From the NCBI GenBank assembly GCA_003224235.1, contig QHYU01000134.1:1-64000 (forward strand): 64,000 bases of DNA. The letters run 5' to 3'. The stretch comes from Acidobacteriota bacterium (GTDB lineage Bacteria; Acidobacteriota; Terriglobia; Acidiferrales; UBA7541). Below, piece after piece: positions 26,159-35,777 of this stretch (position 1 is its first letter; the number at the start of each line of letters is the position of its first letter). The notes under the pieces are model-generated. The model saw only the letters and a program-made list of their open reading frames with translations. It ran no database searches and had not been told where the DNA came from. A program made the position numbers and the translations under genes.

Positions 26159-28057
26159 TCAGCGGCGCGCGAGGGACAGCCGGAACGCGACCATCTCCTG
26201 ACCGTTGCGAACCAGCAGGACGTCGCCGGCCAGAACCGGGTGGTTCCAGGTCTTGCCCTCGATCGCCGGGAACCGCGCGAGCTCCGTGAACTGGTCGGGA
26301 GCCGCCGCGACCAGCGCCAACTCGCCTTCCTCCGACAGCACCAGCAGCACGTTCTGGTCGGACAACAGGACGAGCTGGCCGTGGCCGTAGCGTCCACCCT
26401 TCCACTTGCGCTTGCCGTCCTTGACGTCGATGCACGCCAGGATGCTGCCATCGAAGCCGAAGGCATGGCCATCGTGCACGACGAAGTCGTTGAAGTAGGG
26501 CTTCAGCCCGTTCGACGTCCAGCGCTCTTCGGCCGTCCATCCGCCGGGTCCGTGCGCGACCGCGACGCGGCGTATGCCGATTCCGGCGCCGCTGCCGAGT
26601 CCGGAGCCGGTGCCGATCAGGACGTCGCCGCCCGCGGTTACAGCCGGCTGCACGATGCCGTCGCCCGGCCACGGGTGTGTCCAGAGCAGTGTGCCGTCGG
26701 CCGGGGCGACGCTGATCGCGCCGGCTCCGTTCAGCAGCAGAATCTGTGCCACTCCGTTGATCGTCAACAGATGTGGCGAGCTGTAGCCCCAGCCGCCGGG
26801 CGGGCCGTGCCAGCGCGGTTCGCCCGTGGCAAGGTCGTAGGCGGCGAGCGCGCCGGCGGCGGCCACGATGACGACGTCGCCGACCACCAGTGGTGAGCTC
26901 GCGAAACCCCAGCCCGGGACCTTCTTTCCGGTATCGGAGGCCGCGTTGCGCGACCAGACCACGGAACCGTCACGGGCGTCGAGCGCGTTCACGATTCCGG
27001 TCGCCCCCATTGTGTAGACGCGACCGTCGCTGAGAGTCGGCGTCGCGCGCGGACCGGCACCGGCATTCGACTCCCAGAACCGGGCCGCATCGCGGTGTCG
27101 CCACACCGGCTCGCCGGTGGTCAACCGATAGCAGGCGACGACCTCGTCGTCGCCGCGCTGCTCCTGGGTGTAGAGGAGATCGCCGCGGACCGCGAACGAC
27201 GACCAGCCCGGTCCGATCGGCCGGCGCCACAGTTGGACCGGCGGCGACCGGGACCAGTCGGTCTCGATCCGCACGCCATGAATGATGCCGTCGCGATCGG
27301 GTCCGCGAAAGCCGGGCCAGAGGGCTCGTGTCTCCGTTGCTGCCGGAACGGACGGGAACCCCGCCGGCTCGTTGCCGGTTCGAGCCACGGGCCGCTTCTC
27401 GGGAGTCTTCGCGGCGGCTGCCGCAGCCGACTTGGAAGCCGTCGGCTCGTGGCTGGCCTGGGTAGGGAGCCGCTTCTCGGGGGTCTCCGCGGCTTTCGGA
27501 GCGGACGGGAGCGCCGCACGCTCGTCGCCGGCTCGGGCCAGGAGCCGTTCCTCGGGAGTCTGCGCCCACCGCCAATGGAAATCCGAATCGGCGTCGCCCG
27601 TGATGCCACCGGTCCGCACGAGCGCCAACACTCCGCACCCGAGCAGGATGGCGGCGACCATCGACGCGCGCCGAGGTCCGCTGGAGAGGCGACGGCTGGC
27701 CACCGCCCAGGCCACGAAGGCAAGGCTTAGGAGCGGGATGGCGTAGATGACGAACATCATCCCCATCATCCCCGTCGCAATGGACTTGTGGACGATGCGC
27801 GGTGTCGCGAACAGCGCGACTCCCATCAAGACGATGGCACCCACGCGCTCGGACCAAGGTGCCCGGCTGAAGAACAGCCACCACACGACGATAGTCACCC
27901 CACCAAGGAGTTCGCCAATCATCCCGACGGCGATGGCCCCGGGGACGACCACGGGGACGACGAACCTGACCAGCCACTGCAGCACCACGGCGACAACACC
28001 GGGCCACAGCCGGAGCGGCTTCTGAGGAGTCACTTCGTCAGTCTGCGCGATAGTCAT
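26159..28057 (-). CDS. Membrane-anchored PQQ-like beta-propeller protein
   Basis: About 632 residues from ATG 28057 (MTIAQTDEV); the frame extends to 28105. The N-terminal third holds five or so hydrophobic helices (about 20-155). A linker follows, made of three related 25-26-residue units each starting TPE[EK]R and rich in Ala (DNA 27331-27561), then a propeller domain opening with LWPGFRGPDRDGI. The fusion of a multi-pass membrane anchor to the propeller is unusual among the paralogues here, which have simple signal peptides. It lies between the LuxE-like and LuxC-like genes. A 179-bp part of its membrane region is copied at 51924-52102. Confidence 0.85.
   Translation of the reverse strand: MTIAQTDEVTPQKPLRLWPGVVAVVLQWLVRFVVPVVVPGAIAVGMIGELLGGVTIVVWWLFFSRAPWSERVGAIVLMGVALFATPRIVHKSIATGMMGMMFVIYAIPLLSLAFVAWAVASRRLSSGPRRASMVAAILLGCGVLALVRTGGITGDADSDFHWRWAQTPEERLLARAGDERAALPSAPKAAETPEKRLPTQASHEPTASKSAAAAAAKTPEKRPVARTGNEPAGFPSVPAATETRALWPGFRGPDRDGIIHGVRIETDWSRSPPVQLWRRPIGPGWSSFAVRGDLLYTQEQRGDDEVVACYRLTTGEPVWRHRDAARFWESNAGAGPRATPTLSDGRVYTMGATGIVNALDARDGSVVWSRNAASDTGKKVPGWGFASSPLVVGDVVIVAAAGALAAYDLATGEPRWHGPPGGWGYSSPHLLTINGVAQILLLNGAGAISVAPADGTLLWTHPWPGDGIVQPAVTAGGDVLIGTGSGLGSGAGIGIRRVAVAHGPGGWTAEERWTSNGLKPYFNDFVVHDGHAFGFDGSILACIDVKDGKRKWKGGRYGHGQLVLLSDQNVLLVLSEEGELALVAAAPDQFTELARFPAIEGKTWNHPVLAGDVLLVRNGQEMVAFRLSLARR
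27653..27831. repeat. 179-bp segment duplicated at 51924-52102 (parent copy)
   Basis: This part of the membrane-anchor coding sequence matches 51924-52102 without gaps and with about eight mismatches, on the same strand. Confidence 0.9.
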
Positions 28058-28430
28058 ATCAGACGATACGCTCCCACAGGAAATCTTGTTCCATTTTCTC
28101 GGCAACTAAGCGGGCAGCGAGCGGGAGTGGCTGCGAGAGACGGTAACCAGGGGCCCCGCTCGGTACAGATTCGGTACTTTCTGACGTTTAAACACGAATC
28201 GAGCTTCCCCTTGCCCCGAAAGCCTAGCCCTCCTGCCCCGTCGTGTCAACCGCACACGGCGCTGACCCCTTTGCGGTGGTAGTGCGGCTCGTTTCGGCCG
28301 TTCTGCGCAGCCGCTGTGCTGGTCTGGCCCGCCCCACTCCACCTCGCCGACACTTCCCCGCTGGATGGCTTCCGAGCGCTCGTTTGCTTTCTGTTCTGGT
28401 TCGCTAACCGTCCGGCAGCGGCAACGCCGT
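28058..28430. other. Intergenic region
   Basis: About 370 bases downstream of the LuxE-like gene and upstream of the membrane propeller gene. I see no gene, no clear terminator and no repeat. A GGGAG about 14 bases ahead of the ATG at 28057 is a weak ribosome site. Confidence 0.4.
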
Positions 28431-29543
28431 TTAATACACCCCCACAGCCGTGGTCGCCGCGAATTGCCGGAACGGCCGCACGCCGCTGATGCCGTCCCAA
28501 GGATACTTTTGGTAAGGAAGCTCGCGCTCGCCTTCATCCCGTTCCAAAAACCCGGGGATAAAGGTCTCTCGCGTGAGCGTCGTCAGCCGAACACGGCCGG
28601 TTTGCCCATAGTCCACCACCCGGTTGTTGTCGTCGAACGAAACCACCTCGATGACAGCCCGGGGCTGCGGAGCGTAGTAGGTGATCTTGTAGCCTTCTTC
28701 TGCGGTTACCGGTTTCGAGCCTGCCAGGCCCATCAAGGTGTTGCCATAGGTCGGCGTCATGTACACGCCCTCGCCGAGCAGTTCCTCCATCGCAAACCGC
28801 GTGTATTGCGGCGTGAATTCAGTCCCCCCGGCGAAGATCCCGGTAATTCCCATCCCTTTGACGCTCGTGCCCCGGTTTTCGAGCTCTTGGGCCAGCGCTT
28901 CCAGCAGCTTTGGAGTCGCAAACATGCACCGGATGTCGTGGCCGGCGTTCAGCACGGTGATGGCTTGCTCGATGACGTGGGCCTTGTACATTTCGAGTTC
29001 CTGCATCCGCCCCCGCTTGATGAGCTTGATCACCCAGCGTGGGTCCAGGTCCACGCAAAAGCAGATGCCGCCGCGATACTGGCACAAATGTTCAACTGCC
29101 AGCCGGAGTCGGCGCGGTCCGGAGGGCCCCAGCATCAGCCAGTTGGCGCCTCGCGGGAAGTATTCCTCCGGCAGGGTTTCGCTGAACATCTCATAATCGA
29201 TGCGGAAGTCCTCTATGGCCACGCGGCTCTTCGGCACTCCGGTGGTGCCGCCGGTCTCGAAAATGTAGACGGGCCGGCCGGTGAGGCCTTTCGGCACCCA
29301 GCGGCGAACCGGGCCTCCCCGCAGCCAGTCGTCCTGAAAGGGTGGGAATTTTTTCAAATCCTCGAAGCAGCGGATTTCCTTTCTGGGACTCCACACCAGC
29401 CTCGAGGCGAACTCCAACCAGAACGGGCATCCGGTCTCAGGACTGAAATGCCACTCGATGATCTCCCGCACGTGCGCATCCAGCCGCGCCTTCGCTTCCT
29501 GTACCCTGGCCGCAAGGTCCACACCACCCGCTGTCGTCTTCAT
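28431..29543 (-). CDS. LuxE / phenylacetate-CoA ligase-like acyl-activating enzyme
   Basis: 370 residues of the ANL adenylating superfamily, on the short LuxE/F390-synthetase side. FETGGTTGVPKSR is the phosphate-binding A3 motif; GGTEFTP and TPTYGNTLMG match A5; TGRVRLTTLTRE is A7-like. The C-terminal domain is short and lacks the canonical A10 lysine as far as I can see, typical of LuxE-like acyl-protein synthetases. ATG with AGGAG nine bases upstream. In the lux system LuxE activates a fatty acid and hands it to LuxC for reduction; a LuxC-like gene lies 2.5 kb downstream. The substrate is unknown. Confidence 0.8.
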   Translation of the reverse strand: MKTTAGGVDLAARVQEAKARLDAHVREIIEWHFSPETGCPFWLEFASRLVWSPRKEIRCFEDLKKFPPFQDDWLRGGPVRRWVPKGLTGRPVYIFETGGTTGVPKSRVAIEDFRIDYEMFSETLPEEYFPRGANWLMLGPSGPRRLRLAVEHLCQYRGGICFCVDLDPRWVIKLIKRGRMQELEMYKAHVIEQAITVLNAGHDIRCMFATPKLLEALAQELENRGTSVKGMGITGIFAGGTEFTPQYTRFAMEELLGEGVYMTPTYGNTLMGLAGSKPVTAEEGYKITYYAPQPRAVIEVVSFDDNNRVVDYGQTGRVRLTTLTRETFIPGFLERDEGERELPYQKYPWDGISGVRPFRQFAATTAVGVY

Positions 29544-29776
29544 ACCATGCGCTCCTGATTAGTCGCGTCGTAAGAGAGCACTGTGGCGGAGGGCCCAGCG
29601 GGAAGACAACTGTCCTCCCGGTTGGGCCACTCCAGTTTTCTGATTGCCCCGACTGCTTGACGCGAATACCTGCAAATTATATCCTCGGTTGATTCAAGAT
29701 GTACCTTGGAAGGCCAGCTATCGCGGACGCTCGGGGCCCGTCCTGCTGGGAGCTGAAGCGCTTCGCGAGGTAGGCC
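29544..29776. promoter_or_regulatory. Divergent intergenic region with long hairpin
   Basis: Between the - strand LuxE-like gene and the + strand propeller gene. An imperfect stem at about 29588-29627 (GGCCCA-GCGGGA paired with TCCCG-TTGGGCC) could be an operator or a leader structure. Promoters in both directions must lie here, but I could not identify them. Confidence 0.35.
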
Positions 29777-30859
29777 GTGCGACCTCTAATCGTTTTCCTT
29801 CTGGCCGGGCTTTTAAGCGCGGCGGACGAGTGGCCCCAGTTCCGCGGAAATCCCCAACTGACTGGCGTTGCTTCCACCGCCGTCCCGAGCATCCTCAAGT
29901 TGCTCTGGACCTACGAGGCCGGTGACTCGATCGAATCGTCCGCGGCCATTGTGGGCGGAACGGTCTATGTAGGTGTGCAATCCGCCGACTTGCTGGCCAT
30001 CGACCTCGAGACCGGCAGGCTCCGCTGGAAATACCGTGCTAAAAATGGCATCGGCGAATCGTCACCAGCCGTTCACGACGGTGTGGTCTATATCGGCGAC
30101 CTCGCGGGACTGCTCCATGCGGTCCGCGCGGCGGACGGCAAGGCGCTCTGGACCTTCAAAACCGAGGGGGAGATCAAGTCTTCTCCGGTAGTGGCGGGCA
30201 ACCGCGTTTTGATCGGCTCCTACGACGGCAAGCTGTACTGTTTGTCCGCGCGTGATGGCAAGCTCTTGTGGAAGTTCACCACCAGCAACTACGTCCACGC
30301 CACACCGGTGATCTCCGGCGGTATCGTCTATCTGGCCGGCTGCGACGAAGTCTTTCGCGGAATTCGCATCGCGGATGGAAAGGAAGTACTGGAATTCTCC
30401 TCCGGCGGATACACAGGCGCGTCCCCCGCGCTGCTGGGCCAGCGGGCGTACTTCGGCACGTTTAACAATGAGGTGCTGGGCGTGGAGCTGCACGGGAAGC
30501 GAATTGTCTGGCGTTATGAACACTCCGAGCGGCATTTCCCGTTTTACTCCTCGGCGGCTGCAGCGGCTGACCGCATCGTAGTCGGTGGACGGGACAAGTT
30601 CATTCACTGCCTGAATGCCAAGACCGGAAAAGCGATCTGGACCTTCGCGACCGGCGCCCGCGTGGACTCATCTCCCGCGATCGCGGGCGACCGTGTTTAC
30701 GTCGGCTCCAATGACGGGCGGTTTTACGTGCTGGACCTGGCCACCGGGAGGAAAGTATGGGCATTCGAAGCTGGCTCGCCGCTGTCCGCTTCGCCCGCGA
30801 TTGCTGCGGGACGCGTGGTGATCGGCTCGCAGGATGGGCGGTTGTACTGCTTCGGCTAG
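29777..30859 (+). CDS. Secreted PQQ-like beta-propeller protein
   Basis: 360 residues, the shortest and most regular of the paralogues: signal peptide ([15 protein letters not shown]), entry motif [13 protein letters not shown], then seven or eight blades of about 40 residues with the repeated pattern SSPAV-G--VY-G, D--LYALD--TG--LW. The GTG is preceded by GCGAGGTAGG. It is the only + strand member. Its 3' end meets the convergent MFS gene with ten bases between them. Likely a periplasmic scaffold or ligand sensor; no catalytic residues seen. Confidence 0.87.
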   Translation: MRPLIVFLLAGLLSAADEWPQFRGNPQLTGVASTAVPSILKLLWTYEAGDSIESSAAIVGGTVYVGVQSADLLAIDLETGRLRWKYRAKNGIGESSPAVHDGVVYIGDLAGLLHAVRAADGKALWTFKTEGEIKSSPVVAGNRVLIGSYDGKLYCLSARDGKLLWKFTTSNYVHATPVISGGIVYLAGCDEVFRGIRIADGKEVLEFSSGGYTGASPALLGQRAYFGTFNNEVLGVELHGKRIVWRYEHSERHFPFYSSAAAAADRIVVGGRDKFIHCLNAKTGKAIWTFATGARVDSSPAIAGDRVYVGSNDGRFYVLDLATGRKVWAFEAGSPLSASPAIAAGRVVIGSQDGRLYCFG

Positions 30860-30869
30860 CCACGCCGGA

Positions 30870-32159
30870 TCACTCCGGCAGCTCATCCCGCTGCGGCTCC
30901 GGCAGCCAGAAGCTCGACAGGAACCCCACCGCGTAAACTAGCAGTGCCACCGTGCTGGCCGAATACGCCAGTTTCGTGAACGGAGTCGAGCCCGTCATCA
31001 CGTTGGCCAGTTGCGTCGTCAGAAGCGCGGCCGAGGTCCCGATCATCCTGCCACCGATATTCGCCGCGAAGCTCTCGCCCGTGCCGCGCAGATGTGTCGG
31101 ATACACCCTGGGCAGATAATTCCCCCAGAAGCTGAACTGCGCCACCGTGAGCAGGCCCGCCAGGAATATGCCGACGTGGACCATGCTAAGGCTGTGAACC
31201 GCCGGATAGAAGAAAACCAATGGCACCAGGAAGAGTCCCGGGACCTGGAACACCCGCAGCAGGCGCCTGCGGCTGACGATCCGAACCGCCAAGAACGCCA
31301 GCAGGAAGCGGCCCAGCAGTCCCCCCATTTCTTGCAGGAACTGCACCTTGCTCACCGCCTGCTCCTGCGCCGCCCTGGCGAGGTGCACAACCTGCGGCAG
31401 GCCCGGGACGATGCGTGGAATATGCTGGATGGCCCCGAACGCCGCCCCGTAGCTGCACGCGAACATCAACGCAGTCACCAGGGTAGTCTTGCGATACTCC
31501 GGACGGAACAACTCGGCGAAGCTAGGCCGCTTCAGGGTGCCTCTCGACTTCTTCTCCTGCCATACCGGCGACTCTGGCAGCAAGGGGCGGATGATCATTA
31601 GGGGAATCGCGGGAATGATTCCGGAGATGAGGGTATAGCGCCACGCCTCGTGTCCGCCGTTTATCGCAGGCAGCGACCCGGCGTAGGTGACTGCCAGGTA
31701 GTAGGCGCCGCTGATCATCAACCCGCCCACCGAGGAGAAGGCCTGTGTGTACCCCAGCACAGCCTCTCGCTGCTGCGCGTCGGGAAACAGTTCTGCCAGC
31801 CAGGCCACCGCGGCTACGAACTCCACGGAAACTCCGATGAACGTTGTGCAGCGCAGGATCAGAAGCGTGGATGCGGAGGTGGCGAAGCCGGACGCCAAGG
31901 CCGAGAAGGCGTACAGCAGAATGCTCCAGACCAGGATGCGGCGCCTGCCCAAGCGGTCAGTGAGATAGCCTCCGATCAGCCCGAAGATGCCGCCCGCCAC
32001 CGCCGGGATGTAGAACAGCAGTCCGACCCAGTAGTTGAATTCCGGGGTCCCCGGCTTGACCTTGGCCACGTCCATTAAGGCCGGCCTCACGATGAGCGGC
32101 AACACCAGCAACGAATAGATGTCGAACGCGAAGCCCAGGGCGGCGGTCGCGCAGATCAC
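30870..32159 (-). CDS. MFS transporter (metabolite:H+ symporter-like)
   Basis: 429 residues, 12 predicted helices with a long central loop. The loop 2-3 motif GYLTDRLGRRR is the MFS signature and LPESPVWQEKK before the central loop resembles the sialate/aromatic acid-type sugar-porter branch. LRGTGESFAANIGGRM is typical of the second half. The start is uncertain: the GTG at 32159 begins inside helix 1, and the in-frame upstream codons (TGVQW and before) lack an ATG before a stop, so a rare start or an upstream frameshift is possible. Substrate unknown, perhaps an organic acid. Confidence 0.85.
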   Translation of the reverse strand: MICATAALGFAFDIYSLLVLPLIVRPALMDVAKVKPGTPEFNYWVGLLFYIPAVAGGIFGLIGGYLTDRLGRRRILVWSILLYAFSALASGFATSASTLLILRCTTFIGVSVEFVAAVAWLAELFPDAQQREAVLGYTQAFSSVGGLMISGAYYLAVTYAGSLPAINGGHEAWRYTLISGIIPAIPLMIIRPLLPESPVWQEKKSRGTLKRPSFAELFRPEYRKTTLVTALMFACSYGAAFGAIQHIPRIVPGLPQVVHLARAAQEQAVSKVQFLQEMGGLLGRFLLAFLAVRIVSRRRLLRVFQVPGLFLVPLVFFYPAVHSLSMVHVGIFLAGLLTVAQFSFWGNYLPRVYPTHLRGTGESFAANIGGRMIGTSAALLTTQLANVMTGSTPFTKLAYSASTVALLVYAVGFLSSFWLPEPQRDELPE

Positions 32160-32332
32160 CCATTGAACTCCGGTAAGGCGGTGCGGTGTGGTAGTGGGCT
32201 GTGGCGTAATCGTGTATCGGGCGCTGATCTTGAAGTACTGCAGTATGGCATAATCGGGAAACGAATTGCATCAGCCGGCATGTGGGAGAACGGAATGAAA
32301 CGGGAGGTTTCGCCAGCATAGAAAGAGCCTCC

Positions 32333-32548
32333 GTGAAGATGTTCAACCACACCCTTCCCCAGCAATTCCTCACCGAGTTTCTCAACGTCGCGCGTGGGCT
32401 CGAGGACATGGGCAAGCGCGTGCGAAATCCCCCGGCGATAATGGATCTGGAGGCGCGGTTCCGGATGATGGACGATTTCGGCGAACACGGTCAGGTCATC
32501 TTGCTCGCCGCCCCAACGGCTGGTCTTCCTGCCACACCGGTCGTGTAA
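32333..32548 (+). pseudogene. Truncated amidohydrolase-family fragment
   Basis: 71 residues from GTG 32333: MFNHTLPQQFLTEF, RGLEDMGKRVRNPPA, IMDLEARFRMMDDFG, QVILLAAP, then a stop. This matches the first quarter of ACMSD-like amidohydrolases (family 2), where the DLD-RFR-MD---- VQVLTLS-PP stretch is conserved. The usual H-x-H has become FNH, and the other metal ligands are absent because the gene ends. It lies between the MFS gene and a small membrane protein, so an amidohydrolase and transporter may once have worked together. Confidence 0.5.
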
Positions 32549-32682
32549 CAGACTCGACCAGCCGGAACGCCTGAGAACTGATAGAATCTGAAAAATTATC
32601 AGGGCAGGAAGCCTGGGTTGGGGATTTCAGTCTGATGGAACACGATGCCGTCGCAGACAAGAGAAAAGAGGGGAAGCGCTCC

Positions 32683-33129
32683 ATGGTGTGGATCATTTTT
32701 GTTTTTGGTGCGGTGCTCTCGTGGGGCATTTACGGCCCCGTGCTGCATAAGGGACAAACGTCGCTCGGCAACCCGCTGAAGGCGCTCCTCTGCGTAGGGG
32801 TGGCTTACTTCCTCATCGGCGTTCTGGTGCCGGTGGCGGGACTTTCGTCGCAAGGTGGGGTGACCGGCTTCAACACCAGCGGCTCGATCTGGGCCGGCCT
32901 CGGTGGGGCGCTCGGAGCACTCGGAGCGGTCTGCATCATCTACGCATTCAAGTCAGGCGGGCTTCCGAATTACGTGATGCCGCTGGTTTTCGGCGGAGCG
33001 CCCGTCATTAATGTGGTCGTCTCGATGGTCACGCACCCGCCGAAAAGCGCGCCCAACCCGATGCTCTATGTCGGCTTCCTGCTGGCCGTGCTGGGAGCGG
33101 GAATGGTGCTGTACTACAAGCCTTCGTAA
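32683..33129 (+). CDS. Small EamA/DMT-like membrane protein
   Basis: About 148 residues from ATG 32683 (MVWIIFVFGAVLSWGIYGPVL), with AGAGGGG shortly upstream; the frame is open from 32635. Four or five hydrophobic helices (WGIYGPVLHKGQ, ALLCVGVAYFLIGVL, GALGALGAVCIIYAFKSGG, MLYVGFLLAVLGAGMVLYY) resemble half of a drug/metabolite transporter. It is half the usual ten-helix length, so it would act as a dimer or is a distinct short family. No operon partner is visible. Confidence 0.7.
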   Translation: MVWIIFVFGAVLSWGIYGPVLHKGQTSLGNPLKALLCVGVAYFLIGVLVPVAGLSSQGGVTGFNTSGSIWAGLGGALGALGAVCIIYAFKSGGLPNYVMPLVFGGAPVINVVVSMVTHPPKSAPNPMLYVGFLLAVLGAGMVLYYKPS

Positions 33130-33184
33130 TCTTGGGGCCGGTCACCGGCGACGCATGCGTTGCCCTTCCACGTCCCCGGTCCAG

Positions 33185-34438
33185 CTACGGCTTGCCAATC
33201 GAATACAGGAAATGCGCCGTGCGCATGAAGATGTGCCCGTCAGAAATCGCCGGCGAACTCAACGTATAATCGCTCAGATCGTTCTCCGCCAGCACTTCAA
33301 ACTTGGGTCCGGTTTTTATAACCGTCGTCAGCCCGTCCTCGTTGGTGACATAAATCTTTCCATCCGCCAGCACCGGCGATGAGCTGTAGGTCGCTGACTT
33401 GATGCGCTGCCCACCCCAGATCTCCTCTCCGGTTTTGGCGTCCAGGCACCAGAGGATGCCCCGGTCGTTCACAGAATAGAAATACTTCCCGTCGGTAACC
33501 GGGGTAGGCACGTCCGGCCCGTTCATGAACGACCACAACTTGTGGGACTGCGAAATATCCCCGCGGCCGCCCGCGCGAAAAGCGATCAGTGGCCGCACAC
33601 GAGTGGGCACATAGACCACGTCGTCATGCACCACCGCAGAAGCAACGGTCCGATAGGCAGGGTTCTTGTCCGGATTGAATCCCGTGCCGCGCCACAATTC
33701 CTCGCCTGTCGCCGGATCGTGCCCAGTTACACAATCGCCGCCAGTGACGACGATCTCCACGTGGTTGCCATACCGCAGCAGCGTCGGCGTGGTGTAGGAA
33801 TCGGGTGACTCCCGGACTGCGTCCGTGGGACGGATCACGCGCCACACCGTCTTGCCGGTCTTCTTGTCGATGCGCGTGACGTAAGACGGATCATGTGTTC
33901 TCATGCCATGCAGCACCTGCACGTACAGCGAATCCTCGTATAGCAACGGCGAAGAAGCATAGCCCCAGTTCAGGCCGAACTTGCCATAATCCTTCTGGAT
34001 GTCTCGCATCCACAGCTCATTGCCGCTAAAATCGAAGCCCTTCAACACGCCGATTCCGGTCATCACGTATACGCTCTTGCCGTCCGTAACGGGCGAGGGC
34101 GACGACATGTTCTGCTTGTTGATCTTGTAATTCCCGCGCCCGATCAACTTCTTCCAGATCGGCGTTCCCTTGGCCTTGTCGACGCACCACAGGTACAGCT
34201 CTTCGCCATCGGCGACATGAAGGAAAATGTTGTTGCCCCAGATGATCGGCGTGGCGCCGCTTCCGCCGGGCATGGCCAGTTTCCAGGCGACGTTTTCGGT
34301 GGTGCTCCAGTGAATCGGAAGGTTCTTCTCGGTGCTGATGCCGTTAAGGGTCGGGCCGCGCCATTGCGGCCAGTTTTCCGCGAACGCGGGAAAAGAAAGT
34401 ACAGCAAGGAATAAGGCCAGCGATGTTCGCGTGCGCAC
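33185..34438 (-). CDS. Secreted PQQ-like beta-propeller protein
   Basis: 417 residues with a signal peptide (about 1-20, ending FPAFA) and the entry motif [14 protein letters not shown] followed by [15 protein letters not shown]. It has seven or so blades, including [19 protein letters not shown] and [16 protein letters not shown]. It is the last gene of a probable six-gene - strand operon that starts with the glycosyltransferase at 42109; the gap to the previous member is 42 bases. No haem or vicinal Cys motif seen. Confidence 0.88.
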   Translation of the reverse strand: MRTRTSLALFLAVLSFPAFAENWPQWRGPTLNGISTEKNLPIHWSTTENVAWKLAMPGGSGATPIIWGNNIFLHVADGEELYLWCVDKAKGTPIWKKLIGRGNYKINKQNMSSPSPVTDGKSVYVMTGIGVLKGFDFSGNELWMRDIQKDYGKFGLNWGYASSPLLYEDSLYVQVLHGMRTHDPSYVTRIDKKTGKTVWRVIRPTDAVRESPDSYTTPTLLRYGNHVEIVVTGGDCVTGHDPATGEELWRGTGFNPDKNPAYRTVASAVVHDDVVYVPTRVRPLIAFRAGGRGDISQSHKLWSFMNGPDVPTPVTDGKYFYSVNDRGILWCLDAKTGEEIWGGQRIKSATYSSSPVLADGKIYVTNEDGLTTVIKTGPKFEVLAENDLSDYTLSSPAISDGHIFMRTAHFLYSIGKP

Positions 34439-34480
34439 GTCTCTCCTCCTGTGGCCGCCTGGTGGGCGACACTTGATTCT

Positions 34481-35707
34481 CTACCGCAGATCCAGGGCCA
34501 TCATCGTTCGCCGGTCCCGCACGTAGAGCTTCGTTCCGACCAGTGTGGGCGCCGTCCAGGCATTACCTTGGAGCAATGGCACTCTCCAGCGAACTTGCAT
34601 CCCTTCCGGAGACAGCGTCACCATTGCGAGATCCCCTCCTTCATCCAGCAGGATCACCTTCCCATCAGCGAGCACCATATTGACTTTTCCAAAGGTCCTG
34701 TCCTGCCAGGTCACCTTGCCTGTTTTGACGTCGACGGCGGTCATCGGCGCGGGTCCAAAATCCCCGCTCGACCCGTATACGTAGTCGCCGATGCGAATCG
34801 CGTTGCTGTGGTGTACGCGCATGCGGTTGCTGGACCACAGCTCCTCGACCTTGGTCTTCCCCCCTGACTGAGCCAAGTGCAGGACGCGCGCGCCCCCGTT
34901 GTAGGCCGAGCTGATGAACAGCAGGTTGCCGGGTCCCCAGACCGGTGTGCTGATGTTAAGCCCCCATGATGTCCTGTGGGGATGACTCCAGAGCAGCTCG
35001 CCGTTGTTCGGGTCGAGTCCGACCACCTCATCGCTAGACGTGGTGACCAGTTGTTCCTGCCCGTCCACCTTGATTAGGATCGGCGAAGAAGGGGCATTCG
35101 AAAACTTCTGGTTTTGCCAAACCAGCGACCCGTCCTTAGGATTCAGCGCGACGATGGCGTGCCCGTGCTCGCCGAGCTTGACGATGATGGTGTTCTTGTA
35201 GGCAATCGGGCTCACGGGGTAGCCCCGTCCCATAAAGGTGCTGCGGGGAAAATCCTTGTAGAGATCCTTCCACCAAACAATTCTGCCGGTCTTCTTGTCG
35301 AAGGCGTGCATCCGGGCGAGGATTCCGATGGTGTAGACATAGTCGCCGAGGACGAGCGGCGTAGCGTGAGGTCCGGATCCGTATTCCATGGCCATCCCCG
35401 GCCGGAAGGTAGCGTCGTAGGCGTACTCCCATTGCGTGACACCGGTGTCAGGTTCGATGGCGACCACGACTTCCTCGTGCCCGCGACGATACATGGTGTA
35501 GAGCAGGGCGCCGTCGGTCACGATGCTGGAGTAGCCGTCGCCCAGGCTGCGCTGCCACAGCCGCTTGGGGGCGCTGGCGGCGAAGGTTGCTGGAAGCCCT
35601 TTCCCGTCGACGGTGAAATTACCATTGGGTCCGCCCCAGCAGGGCCAGTCGAGCTTGGCGGCGTCCGCGGCAAAGGCGAAAAGCAGAGCGATGAATGCGC
35701 TCACCAT
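34481..35707 (-). CDS. Secreted PQQ-like beta-propeller protein
   Basis: 408 residues from ATG 35707, chosen for GGGGAGG upstream and because it opens a good signal peptide (MVSAFIALLFAFAADA); the frame runs on to 35827 into the previous gene. The entry motif is DWPCWGGPNGNFTVDGKG, with Gly in place of the usual Arg. Blades follow, with TGVTQWEYAYD, YVYTIGILARMHAFD and GDLAMVTLSPEGM. Middle member of three propeller genes in a row. Confidence 0.86.
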   Translation of the reverse strand: MVSAFIALLFAFAADAAKLDWPCWGGPNGNFTVDGKGLPATFAASAPKRLWQRSLGDGYSSIVTDGALLYTMYRRGHEEVVVAIEPDTGVTQWEYAYDATFRPGMAMEYGSGPHATPLVLGDYVYTIGILARMHAFDKKTGRIVWWKDLYKDFPRSTFMGRGYPVSPIAYKNTIIVKLGEHGHAIVALNPKDGSLVWQNQKFSNAPSSPILIKVDGQEQLVTTSSDEVVGLDPNNGELLWSHPHRTSWGLNISTPVWGPGNLLFISSAYNGGARVLHLAQSGGKTKVEELWSSNRMRVHHSNAIRIGDYVYGSSGDFGPAPMTAVDVKTGKVTWQDRTFGKVNMVLADGKVILLDEGGDLAMVTLSPEGMQVRWRVPLLQGNAWTAPTLVGTKLYVRDRRTMMALDLR

Positions 35708-35777
35708 GAACACACACCTCCCCAAGGAACTGTGCCGGGAGCGGCCGGTGTCTTGTTTCCGCATGACGTATCGCGCC

